Source of the DNA: JBFMAI01 sp964462635 | GTDB lineage: Bacteria; Planctomycetota; Phycisphaerae; UBA1845; Fen-1342 | Assembly: GCA_964462635.1 (NCBI GenBank) | Contig: CAYWYJ010000001.1 | Location: forward strand, 1-64,000 | Direction of reading: 5' to 3' | Length of the DNA: 64,000 nt | Part shown: piece after piece, positions 1-7,628 of the stretch | How positions within the stretch are numbered: position 1 is the first letter of the stretch | Layout: each line of letters opens with the position of its first letter | The notes under the pieces: generated by a model | The model's input: the letters and a program-made list of their open reading frames with translations, nothing else | Told to the model about the DNA's origin: nothing | Databases searched by the model: none | Program-made: the position numbers and the translations under genes

Positions 1-1553
1 CGCACGGGGACCGTGGCCTCCCGAGGTGGCGGTTCTTCGGTCAGCACGCGTCCGACCAGCGGCGGAAACGCCAGACTCAGCAGGTAATCAAAGAAGCTCG
101 GCGCGCTCGGCCGTTCGAGGCGGGCCGCGCCGACAGGTCGCCCGGCGGGGACGGTCTCGCCGTCCGCGCCGGTCGCTGCGCCCAAGCCGGGGCCCGGTGC
201 CGACGGGGCCGTGGCGGCAGGCTGCGCTGCGGACGGCTCGCCCTCCGCCGGCGCGAACATCCGGCCCAGGGCGGCCGCATCGGGTTCTACGGTGGCCGCT
301 TCGTGGCGGGCGTGCAGATCGCGTCGTATGGTCTCCGGGTCCCGCCGATCGTCGAAACCACGCGGTCGCGCGCCGGCCCGGCGCGCGGCGGGGCTCGCGG
401 ACTTCTCCGGCGCCGCGCGGGACTTGTCTCGGTCCTTCTCGCCGGGCGACGCCTCCGGCGGGGCCGCCGGCGGTCTGGCCGAGGTCGTGGGCTGGGTCTC
501 CAGGAGCGCCGCCGCTGGCGGCGCGGCTCGGGGGGCCATGCGGCTCATCACGACGGTCGGGGCCTCGGCGGGCGGCGGCGCGGGGGTCGGCCGCTGCGCC
601 AGCGGCGGCGTCAGCGACGCGCGGCGCACCGCGCGGGTGACGGTTTCCAGCGTGTTCGGGTCGGCTGCGTCGAAGCGCGTGTGCAAGCGCACATTGCGGC
701 CCGACGTGACCTGCACCAGCTCCGCGATGCGCCGCTCCAGGTCGCCGCCGGCCACCTGGCAGTACCAGTCGATCCGCCCAGGCTCGCTCGGGGCCGTCTC
801 CGGCCCGCCGGCCGTCCACCCCGCGACCACGGCGACGGCCGCCGCGTATTCCGGGGCACTCTGAGTTCGCACCACGATGGCGACCGAAGCGGCTTCATCC
901 TCGGTCGCCTCATCGGTGAGCGAGGTCGCGCCCGTCTCGCCGGCTTCCATCGCGACCACGGCGGCCGGCCCGGGCGGCCTGCTTGCGCTTGCGGTGTCGG
1001 TTTCACGGAGTTCGGCCGTGGTGGCCAGCGTGGTTTCCGCCGGCTGCGCTTCCACGTTCGGCGCGGCCAGCGCCATCGGCGACACGGAGGCCTGGCCGCC
1101 GGCCGCCGACGAGCCTGATAGGACATGCATGGCTTCCGGCGACGGGGCCGGCAGCACCGGGCGTTCCGGGGCCGCGGCCAGGGCCACCGGGCGCGACCGC
1201 CACCGCTCCGCGGCCCGCCATCCGACGAACACGCACGCGACCAGTACCGCGGCGGCCGCGCCGACCCGCGCGGCCCACCACGTCAGGCGGAGCCGGCGTC
1301 GCGCGCGGTCCTCTCCGAGGAGCAGCCGGCGTTCCGCGTGCCGCCCCAGCCGCGCTGGCAGATCGTCGGGCGCCCGGTGCCGCGGCAGCCCGCCCAGACC
1401 GTCGCTGATCGCCCGCAGGTCCTCGAGCAGCGCGCGGGCCTCCTCCGACTCGGCCAGGCGCCGCTGCACCTCCTGCCGGCGCGCGGCGTCGAGCTCGCCG
1501 TCCAGGTACGCGGACAGCTCGCTCTCAAGATCGTCGGGTCTGCGCTCGGTCAC
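1..1553 (-). CDS. anti-sigma-factor-like transmembrane protein (C-terminus beyond window)
   Basis: The frame is open from a GTG at 1553 to the left edge, at least 517 codons. A TAG codon lies directly before the GTG in frame, so no earlier start is possible. The N-terminus has the block ELSAYLDGELDA followed by a charged helix, as in anti-sigma cytoplasmic domains, but no HxxxCxxC zinc motif is visible. One transmembrane helix lies at about residues 92-111. A long Ala/Pro-rich extracytoplasmic part follows, with a compact segment starting GRIDWYCQVAGGDLERR. The start overlaps the end of the upstream sigma gene by 29 nt, which suggests translational coupling. Inference: a membrane anti-sigma factor that holds the adjacent ECF sigma factor. 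The C-terminus is not visible. Confidence 0.75.
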   Translation of the reverse strand, partial: MTERRPDDLESELSAYLDGELDAARRQEVQRRLAESEEARALLEDLRAISDGLGGLPRHRAPDDLPARLGRHAERRLLLGEDRARRRLRLTWWAARVGAAAAVLVACVFVGWRAAERWRSRPVALAAAPERPVLPAPSPEAMHVLSGSSAAGGQASVSPMALAAPNVEAQPAETTLATTAELRETDTASASRPPGPAAVVAMEAGETGATSLTDEATEDEAASVAIVVRTQSAPEYAAAVAVVAGWTAGGPETAPSEPGRIDWYCQVAGGDLERRIAELVQVTSGRNVRLHTRFDAADPNTLETVTRAVRRASLTPPLAQRPTPAPPPAEAPTVVMSRMAPRAAPPAAALLETQPTTSARPPAAPPEASPGEKDRDKSRAAPEKSASPAARRAGARPRGFDDRRDPETIRRDLHARHEAATVEPDAAALGRMFAPAEGEPSAAQPAATAPSAPGPGLGAATGADGETVPAGRPVGAARLERPSAPSFFDYLLSLAFPPLVGRVLTEEPPPREATVPV

Positions 1554-2136
1554 CTACGGTCCTCTCATCCGCCAACAACTCCCGCAGCATCATGCGGCCA
1601 CGGTGAATGCGGCTCTTGACCGTGCCGGTCGGAACCCCCAGCACTTCCGCGATCGCCGCGTAGTCCAGGCCTTCGATGTCCTTCAAGACCACGGCGACGC
1701 GGAACTCGTCGTCCAACTGGTCCAACGCCGCCGCGATCCGTTCCCGCAACTCTCGTCGCTCCGCCGGCGCCGCCACGTCCGACTCGGGCGGGGCGATCCG
1801 GGCCGACCGCCGGCGGTCGAGTTCCGCCCCGTGGACGCGGGCCGCCCGCGCCCGCGTTCGACGGAATGACAAGCTCAAGTTGACCGCGATCCGAAACAGC
1901 CATGTGAAGAAGCCGGCCTCGCCGCGAAACTCGGGGAGCTGTTCCAGGGCCTTCAGAAACGCCGTCTGCGTCAGGTCGAGCGCATCGGCGTGATCGTGAC
2001 ACATCCGGTAGCACGTGTTGTACACGCGGTCCTGATACCGCGCCACCAACGTCGCAAACGCCTCCGGCGATCCGCGCTGCGCCCGCTGGACGAGCTCGGC
2101 ATCGGTCGGTTCGGGCGCGGGCGGGGGTGGGCTCAC
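1525..2136 (-). CDS. ECF RNA polymerase sigma factor
   Basis: The 203-residue protein has both ECF sigma domains. Region 2 lies at about residues 20-95 (YQDRVYNTCYRMCHDHADA, then DLTQTAFLKAL and FRGEAGFFTWLFRIAVN). Region 4 lies at about 130-190 (LDQLDDEFRVAVVLKDIEG, then a helix-turn-helix with GTVKSRIHRGR). It directs RNA polymerase to a stress- or envelope-type regulon whose target promoters cannot be read from here. The start is GTG. The stop lies inside the next gene on the same strand, a transmembrane anti-sigma-like protein, the usual ECF/anti-sigma arrangement. A short Pro-rich leader precedes region 2. Confidence 0.93.
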   Translation of the reverse strand: MSPPPPAPEPTDAELVQRAQRGSPEAFATLVARYQDRVYNTCYRMCHDHADALDLTQTAFLKALEQLPEFRGEAGFFTWLFRIAVNLSLSFRRTRARAARVHGAELDRRRSARIAPPESDVAAPAERRELRERIAAALDQLDDEFRVAVVLKDIEGLDYAAIAEVLGVPTGTVKSRIHRGRMMLRELLADERTVGDRAQTRRS

Positions 2137-2305
2137 GGTATCCCGGTCACCTCATTAGACAACGACTCGGGCGGCAAGTTCCCGCCCGAGGGTGGACTCC
2201 CGATGGTGGTCGGCGACGGCCGATGCCGGCTGGCGTGGAGGCCCGTTCGACCGCGAGCCGTACGGGCGGGCGGCAGGCCGGGTATCTGGACGCCGCGGCG
2301 GAACC

Positions 2306-2857
2306 TTATGGGAGCCGCTCCGCATCATCATACGCGGTCGCGGAAGGCAGGTCTTGCCATCTGCTGGGGTCAGCCACGCGGGGGGTGTCAGGGTCGTGCG
2401 GCGGGTTATCGGACGACAGCGGGACGGGCCCCATCGCCGGCAACCCCACCCCAAAGACGTGCCGTGCGATCGCCTCGGCGCGACGATGAAGGCGGCCCTC
2501 GTCATTTCCCCCGGCGGCGTGCAGGGCGAACGCCAGATTCCCCGGCGACAGCAGCATCGAGACCGGCTGGGCCAGTCGCGCGCGGCGCGCGATGCGCCGC
2601 AGCGCCCGCCGTTCGGCCCGGCCCAGGCCGAGTCGGCGGACCGCCCGGGCCAGGTAGTCCTGGCCGGCGCGACGGCGACGGAGGTGGAGGAGGTGCGGGA
2701 TCAGGATGAGCAGGCCGGCCGCCGCGACGATGCCCAGCACTACCGGGTACAGCTCCGGGCGCGGGTCCGGGCGACCGAGGCCCTGGCGCATCGCGTTGAG
2801 CATTTCCAGCCGCGTCAGGCCGGATTGCAGTATCAGTGGCACGGTCCACGCTGACAC
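2306..2857 (-). CDS. single-pass membrane protein of unknown function
   Basis: I do not recognise a family. The 183 residues contain one clear transmembrane helix (PVVLGIVAAAGLLILIPHLL, about residues 38-57), then a very Arg-rich amphipathic cytoplasmic segment and a polar tail ending DDAERLP. The GTG start shares its first G with the stop of the upstream helical-repeat gene (TAGTG), so the two are probably co-translated. The tight coupling and hydrophobic segment support a real gene. Confidence 0.62.
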   Translation of the reverse strand: MSAWTVPLILQSGLTRLEMLNAMRQGLGRPDPRPELYPVVLGIVAAAGLLILIPHLLHLRRRRAGQDYLARAVRRLGLGRAERRALRRIARRARLAQPVSMLLSPGNLAFALHAAGGNDEGRLHRRAEAIARHVFGVGLPAMGPVPLSSDNPPHDPDTPRVADPSRWQDLPSATAYDDAERLP

Positions 2858-4020
2858 TAGCGCCTCCCTTCGCCGCCGCGGCCCGCGGTCACCGTGCTAC
2901 GCGATGCGCTCGCGGCCCCGCGGGTCGCCGCCCCCGCCAGGTACCAGCGCGCGAACCGGCTCATGGGACCGGGCCGCGCGGCCACCTCGGCCAACACGCG
3001 GGCAGCTTCGGGGGTGCCCAGGTGGGCCAGGGCGTATACGGCGGCCCGGTGCAGCTCGGGCATCGGCGACGCCTGCCAGATCATCAGGTAGCGCAGCCGC
3101 GCCTCCGCCGTAAACCCCAGGTGACAGACCCACTGTGGGGCCTTGGAGCGCACGTCGCGTGGCAGGTCGATCAGGGCGGCCCCGTGCATGACAAGCCAGC
3201 GGGGTCGGTGGAGCAGGTGCAAGTGCCCGCGCACGCGCGGATCGCGCAGCAGGTCCGTGCGCCGCAGCAAGGCGATGACCTCGTCGCGGGAACTCCACCC
3301 TTCGAGCAGCCGCTGCGCGGAGCGCTGCCACGCCGGTTGCCCCAGCGCCAGGAGCAGGAACGCGGCCAGACGTGGGCCGTTCCAGGCGGGCAGGTGGCGC
3401 GCGACGACGTGCCCCGCCGCCGAGCGCGGGGCGTTGAGCGTGTCCCACAGGCCGTCGCCGAGTTCCGGGGCGAACCAGAGGCAGACTTCGAGCACATCCG
3501 GGCGCTGGTGTAGGTCGAACGTCCGCAGGGCCTGTCGTAGGGCGTCGATGTAGTTGCCCCGCTCGGTCGCTGCCTCCGGCCCGCCCGGACTCCCCGATCC
3601 ATCCGACCACAGCCGCTCGCCCGTGCGGCACAGCACGCGGGCCGCCGCCGCCCGCACGCCCGGGGCGGGGTCTCGCAGCGCGTCGGCGACGTGGTACGAC
3701 AACGCCGGGCACGGATGGTCCGTCAGCAGCTCCAGCGCGGCCGCCCGGCCGTCCTCGGACGCCGCCGTCAGAGCCGCCGCGGTCGCCGCCCGCAACAGCT
3801 CCGGTTTGCCGAGCATCTGCTGCCGCGTCGCCGCGTCCAGCAGCGGATAGTGCGCCACCAGACCGCTCCAGGCGATCTCGTTCGGCCGCCGCAGCAGGAT
3901 GCGGACGATCTCGGCGTCGTAAGGCGGCTCGGCGTGCGCCAGGCCGGCGACGAACGCGCGGTCCACGTCCGGACCTCGTTCGCGGGAGAGCCACCTGTAC
4001 AGGGCCTCGACTCGGCTCAT
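2857..4020 (-). CDS. HEAT-like helical repeat protein
   Basis: The 387-residue protein is made mostly of short amphipathic helices. HEAT-like units are visible, for example HVADALRDPAPGVRAAAARV (about residues 112-131) and AVYALAHLGTPEAARVLAEV near the C-terminus. There is no signal peptide and no catalytic motif, so it is probably a cytosolic scaffold or protein-binding protein. Its stop overlaps the GTG of the downstream membrane protein by one base, so the two may work together. The specific role is unknown. Confidence 0.72.
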   Translation of the reverse strand: MSRVEALYRWLSRERGPDVDRAFVAGLAHAEPPYDAEIVRILLRRPNEIAWSGLVAHYPLLDAATRQQMLGKPELLRAATAAALTAASEDGRAAALELLTDHPCPALSYHVADALRDPAPGVRAAAARVLCRTGERLWSDGSGSPGGPEAATERGNYIDALRQALRTFDLHQRPDVLEVCLWFAPELGDGLWDTLNAPRSAAGHVVARHLPAWNGPRLAAFLLLALGQPAWQRSAQRLLEGWSSRDEVIALLRRTDLLRDPRVRGHLHLLHRPRWLVMHGAALIDLPRDVRSKAPQWVCHLGFTAEARLRYLMIWQASPMPELHRAAVYALAHLGTPEAARVLAEVAARPGPMSRFARWYLAGAATRGAASASRSTVTAGRGGEGRR

Positions 4021-4158
4021 GGCGTGCCTGGCGCAAAGATGACGCCGCGCCCGGGGCGCGGTCGTCGGTGATCGTGTCGCCCGCGCGGCGGCGGGACGGC
4101 GCTGTCGGTTATGTCATCGGCGCGGCGTTACCAGAGGGTTATTTGGCCGTCGTTCGCG

Positions 4159-4187
4159 TTGACAGTGGCCGGGGGGCTGGCGATGCT
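4159..4187 (+). promoter_or_regulatory. promoter of pyrD, leaderless arrangement
   Basis: TTGACA at 4159-4164, a 17-nt spacer, then GATGCT at 4182-4187. Only 6 nt separate the -10-like box from the ATG at 4194, so transcription would begin at or next to the start codon. No Shine-Dalgarno sequence is needed or clearly present. Confidence 0.62.
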
Positions 4188-4193
4188 GGGGCC

Positions 4194-5147
4194 ATGTTCA
4201 ACGTGAAGCCCAGTACGCCGGACCCGCGCCTGGAGACCCGGCTGGCCGGGCTCGTGCTGCGGACACCCGTGCTCACCGCTTCCGGCACGTGCGGTTATGG
4301 GGCCGAGTACGCGGCGGTGCTGGACTACTCCCGGCTGGGCGGCTTTACCACCAAGAGCGTGACGGTCGAAGAGCGGCCGGGCAACGAGCCGCCGCGACTG
4401 GCGGAAGTCCCCGGCGGGCTGCTGAACGCGATCGGTCTGGCGAACGTGGGGTTGAAACGGTTTGTGGCGGAGAAGCTGCCCTTCCTGCGCACGATGCCAA
4501 CGACCGTGATCGTGAACGTGGCGGGGCACCGTGTGGAGGACTACGTCGAGGTCGCCGCCGCCCTCGACCCGCACGACTGCATCGCCGCCCTCGAGCTCAA
4601 CGTCTCGTGTCCGAACGTGGCCGACGGGCTCGTGTTCGGCACCGGGCCGCGGCAACTGCGGGCGCTGACGGCGGCGGTGCGCGGCGTGCTCAAACGGGCG
4701 CGGCTCATCGTCAAGCTCTCGCCCAACGTGACCGACATCACCGAGTTGGCCCGGGCCGCGATCGACGGCGGCGCCGAGATTCTCAGCCTCATCAACACGT
4801 ACGTCGGTCTCAGCATCGACATTGGCACTTGGACGCCACGGTTGGGGAACGTCACGGGCGGGCTGAGTGGGCCGGCGATCAAGCCGCTGGCTCTGAACCA
4901 TGTGCATCGGGTCTATCGGGCGGTCGCCCGCGACGCCGGTGTGCCGATCATCGGCATGGGCGGCATCCAGACCGCGGCCGATGCGATTGAGTTCTTCCTG
5001 GCGGGGGCGTCGGCGGTGGCGGTGGGGACGACGTTGTTCATCGACCCGTCGGCCCCCGTGAAGATCGCCGACGGCCTGGCCGCCTACGTCGCCGCCCGCA
5101 GCCTGCCGAACGTCGCGGCCCTCACCGGTGCGCTGCGCACGTCGTGA
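4194..5147 (+). CDS. pyrD: dihydroorotate dehydrogenase (class 1)
   Basis: This 317-residue flavoprotein oxidises dihydroorotate to orotate in UMP synthesis. The class 1 pattern is clear: a TASGTCGYG phosphate/FMN-side block near residue 27, the substrate block NAIGLANVG, the catalytic-base segment ELNVSCPNV with Cys as base (class 2 enzymes use Ser), VKLSPNVTD, and the FMN phosphate-binding end GMGGIQTAADAIEFFLAGAS. Cys plus overall similarity fits subclass 1B, which normally needs a PyrK partner; none is in the window. I chose the ATG at 4194 over an earlier in-frame GTG at 4068 because a TTGACA/GATGCT promoter lies between them and ends 6 nt before this ATG. Confidence 0.95.
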   Translation: MFNVKPSTPDPRLETRLAGLVLRTPVLTASGTCGYGAEYAAVLDYSRLGGFTTKSVTVEERPGNEPPRLAEVPGGLLNAIGLANVGLKRFVAEKLPFLRTMPTTVIVNVAGHRVEDYVEVAAALDPHDCIAALELNVSCPNVADGLVFGTGPRQLRALTAAVRGVLKRARLIVKLSPNVTDITELARAAIDGGAEILSLINTYVGLSIDIGTWTPRLGNVTGGLSGPAIKPLALNHVHRVYRAVARDAGVPIIGMGGIQTAADAIEFFLAGASAVAVGTTLFIDPSAPVKIADGLAAYVAARSLPNVAALTGALRTS

Positions 5148-5340
5148 AAAGCGGCCGGGGGTCTTTCTCGCGCGTTTTCTGCTCCGTCGCTTTGGCTTCC
5201 GATTCTGCCGCGCTGGACACGACCTGAGCTCTCACGAGAAACACTTCCGACCCGTGTTGCGCTCCGGTCGCAGGCGCGGGCCCGCGCGGGATGGAGAACC
5301 CGCCACCAGGCTGGGCAAAAGAGAGAAGCGGGAAAAGAAC

Positions 5341-5366
5341 ACGGGGAGCCCCTATGGGCTCCCCGT
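5341..5366 (-). terminator. rho-independent terminator of the PEP-CTERM gene
   Basis: A perfect 11-bp GC-rich stem with a 4-nt loop. Read on the minus strand it is followed by GTTCTTTTCCC, a modest U-tract. It lies 37 nt beyond the stop of the minus-strand PEP-CTERM gene and could also block read-through from pyrD. Confidence 0.65.
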
Positions 5367-5402
5367 GCCAGAAACTACGATTTGCCCGGAGCGGGCCCGC
5401 GC

Positions 5403-6089
5403 TTATCGCCGACGAAGGAGCGAAAGCGCCAGCAGGCTCAGCAGCGACGCCGGCTCCGGCACGCGTGAGAACGTGTCGAAGTAGCAGGTCGCGCCGGTGG
5501 TCGCCATGTAGCAACGCAGCGCCAAGCCGCCGGCGCCCGTCTGCCCGGTGGCCGCCACGGGGGTCTCCGCGAGCTTGTTGGCGTACGCCTCGTCCCACAG
5601 ACGGGCGACCATGTCGCCGTTGGCAGCCCAATCCATCTCGAGCACGTACCACTTGTCAATGGTGAACGTGTAGGCCACGCTGGCGAGCGTAACGTAGCCC
5701 CAGCTCGCGTTGTTCTGGATCAGGAGCTGGCTCGTGTTCGTGGCCGCCACCGCCGAGATGGCGCCCGAGGTGGAGCCGTTCACGCCCATGTAAACGCGGC
5801 CGCTGCCGACGCTGCCGCTCGGGCCGAACTTGAAGTAGCTGTAGTACACGTTCCCGGCGCTGGTGGGGACGTCCGACCGCAGGTACCACATGGGCCCGGT
5901 ACCCGACGTGTACATGGCACCCAGGTTCCCGTCGTGTGCCGCCTGGGGCACGATCGACATGTTGTTCAGGGTGCCGTTGGTGATCGTGTACAAGCCCATG
6001 TTGCCGTGCTCGAAGTCCTCCAGCACCTGAGCCGCGGCCAACGCGGGCAACGCCAAGACTGCAACTAGTGTGAGTACCCTCCTGCCCAT
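5403..6089 (-). CDS. PEP-CTERM sorted secreted protein
   Basis: The 228-residue protein has an N-terminal signal peptide (VLTLVAVLALPALAAAQ) and ends with VPEPASLLSLLALSLLRRR, the three-part PEP-CTERM signal: a PEP motif, a hydrophobic helix and an Arg-rich end. Exosortase systems cut such tails and anchor or release the protein at the surface. The body (FEHGNMGLYTITNG, later KWYVLEMDWAANGDMVARLW) looks like a concanavalin-type beta-sandwich, a carbohydrate-binding-like fold, by pattern only. A ribosome site GGAGGAGAG precedes ATG 6089. No exosortase is in this window. The gene is flanked by its own promoter and terminator, so it is monocistronic. Confidence 0.85.
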   Translation of the reverse strand: MGRRVLTLVAVLALPALAAAQVLEDFEHGNMGLYTITNGTLNNMSIVPQAAHDGNLGAMYTSGTGPMWYLRSDVPTSAGNVYYSYFKFGPSGSVGSGRVYMGVNGSTSGAISAVAATNTSQLLIQNNASWGYVTLASVAYTFTIDKWYVLEMDWAANGDMVARLWDEAYANKLAETPVAATGQTGAGGLALRCYMATTGATCYFDTFSRVPEPASLLSLLALSLLRRR

Positions 6090-6148
6090 ACCTCTCCTCC
6101 AGTTCGTGCCTCCTCGCCCTCCGCGACGCGCGGAGGCGCTCCACGTTC

Positions 6149-6176
6149 AGTCTACCGGCGGGACCACCCGAGTCAA
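6149..6176 (-). promoter_or_regulatory. sigma-70-like promoter of the PEP-CTERM gene
   Basis: On the minus strand TTGACT (6176-6171), a 16-nt spacer, then TAGACT (6154-6149). Transcription would start near 6142, giving a leader of about 50 nt that contains the GGAGGAGAG ribosome site. Confidence 0.5.
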
Positions 6177-6179
6177 GAA

Positions 6180-6747
6180 GATTCTTGTACAACTCTACCC
6201 CAATATCCCGCGTTCGCGCGCCGTCCGCCGGCGGCCGTCGCGATTTAACCTGCCCCGTCCCGCGGCCAGTCCGAGGGAACGCCCAGGGAAGCTCTACTGA
6301 CTTAACCTTTGTCACGTCAATATCTTCCGATCGGTTAGCTACCTGATCTTGGCGCGGCAAACCCCCACGGGGCCGCGACGCCGATGGCAGTGCGGCGCTC
6401 CCCGGAACCGAACCGCGCTTGGTGGGTTTGGCAGTGCGGTGACTCTCCTGCCGCCGAAGGGCGCGCGTGGCGCCGGGAGACGAAGCTCCTGGGGCTCATC
6501 TTCAGGTGCGGGACGGCCCCGCCGGGCGTCACGAACCCCGCCAGTGGCCGGAGTTCTCGTTGGGCGTTCCTGCCAGTGCGCCGCGGAAGTCGATTGGGGC
6601 GAGATTCCGCGCGGCCGCGCGACGGGCGCGGCGGGGGCATACCGAGTGTGCAAGGCTCGGGGCATATCCATCGTTGAGGGGTCACATGGAAGCGAGGGAG
6701 CGCCAGAGACGGGAAACGTGGTCGGCGCCCGCCCCTTTTTCGGGGTC
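6180..6747. other. gene-free stretch
   Basis: About 570 bases between the divergent PEP-CTERM and lipoprotein genes. Open frames exist on both strands, but none has coding character, a ribosome site or a recognisable domain. The part around 6300-6345 is locally AT-rich. I see no RNA gene or repeat. Confidence 0.5.
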
Positions 6748-6777
6748 TTGGCAAGCGGGCGGCGGCGGGCGTATGCT
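6748..6777 (+). promoter_or_regulatory. promoter of the lipoprotein gene, leaderless arrangement
   Basis: TTGGCA at 6748-6753, an 18-nt spacer, TATGCT at 6772-6777, then 6 nt to the ATG at 6784. The layout matches the pyrD promoter. Confidence 0.58.
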
Positions 6778-6783
6778 CCCGGC

Positions 6784-7413
6784 ATGAGGCACGGGCAGTG
6801 GCTGGGGCGTTGCGGCGTTGGGTGGCTGACGGCGGTCGGCCTCGTCCTGGCGGCGGGGTGCGGGCCGCGGGCGGAGATCGTCCTCCATCAACCGTTCGCC
6901 CCGCCGTCGCAGCAACATCTGCAACTCGCCGGCGACCGTGCCTGTTTTTCCACCGAGGGGGACCAACAGGTATGGGCGGCGACGTTCTCGCTCCCGGGGG
7001 CCGCCGATGGGCCGCGAGCGTTCGTGCTGTACGCCTGCGGCCCCGACGCGGTGGGCCGCCTGCCGGTCGCCCCGCTTGAGCCGACCGCCGTGAGCGGGTT
7101 CGTGATCCAGGAGGTCGGGGCCCTGGCCGGCCGAAGCGACTTCCTGCGGGGCACCGTCACGTCCCGCGAGATCTGGCTCGCGCCCAATCTCCGCCGCGTG
7201 GATTTCGATGTGTGGTGTGAAGATGGGGTCCACCTCACGGGTCGGGCGGTGGCCCGACGCGACCCGGCCCGCGTGCGGACGCTGGAACGCGAGTTCGGCG
7301 GCGACGTGCTCCTGGTCAAACACGCGACGACGCAGCCCGCGAGTGCGACCAGTGCCGGCGCGCGCGGCTGGGGTGACGCCCCGCAGGGTGCCGGCAGCAA
7401 CACGCCTCGGTGA
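6784..7413 (+). CDS. small lipoprotein of unknown function
   Basis: The 209-residue protein begins with a lipoprotein signal, LTAVGLVLAAGC, with the lipobox Cys at about residue 25. The mature part (from GPRAEIVLHQPFAPP) is mixed beta-rich sequence with no domain I recognise; a WCEDGVHLTGRAVARR segment lies near residue 150. The frame is open upstream to 6349, but the ATG at 6784 is preferred because the lipoprotein signal begins there and a promoter ends 6 nt before it. It stands alone on this strand, ahead of the convergent M28 peptidase. It is likely a membrane-anchored periplasmic protein. Confidence 0.72.
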   Translation: MRHGQWLGRCGVGWLTAVGLVLAAGCGPRAEIVLHQPFAPPSQQHLQLAGDRACFSTEGDQQVWAATFSLPGAADGPRAFVLYACGPDAVGRLPVAPLEPTAVSGFVIQEVGALAGRSDFLRGTVTSREIWLAPNLRRVDFDVWCEDGVHLTGRAVARRDPARVRTLEREFGGDVLLVKHATTQPASATSAGARGWGDAPQGAGSNTPR

Positions 7414-7491
7414 ACGGCTATAGGCGAGCGCGCGACACGGGAGAACGATCCCGGCGTCCCAGGACTGCCAGAGCCGCAACTCGTTGGCACT

Positions 7492-7529
7492 GCCGAGCCG
7501 CGGCTCGCCGGGAGGCTCGCCCTCCCGGC
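7492..7529. repeat. family-1 palindromic intergenic repeat, short copy
   Basis: Contains the family core GCCGAGCCGCGGCTCG followed by a GGGAGGCTCGCCCTCCC-type palindrome. Related copies lie near 11654, 14448, 46348 and 50506. It sits between the convergent lipoprotein and M28 genes. Confidence 0.65.
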
Positions 7530-7572
7530 CGGTTCCCTCACGGCCCAATCAACCACCCTCGCCCAACCCCTC

Positions 7573-7600
7573 CTCGCCACAGCGAGCCGCCCGTGGCGAC
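7573..7600. repeat. family-2 intergenic repeat, partial copy
   Basis: CTCGCCACAGCGAGCC followed by GCCCGTGGCGAC matches part of the 57-bp unit found in tandem at 17396-17586. Confidence 0.5.
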
Positions 7601-7628
7601 CTGAGAGGGAGGGGAGTAAGGCGGGCGC

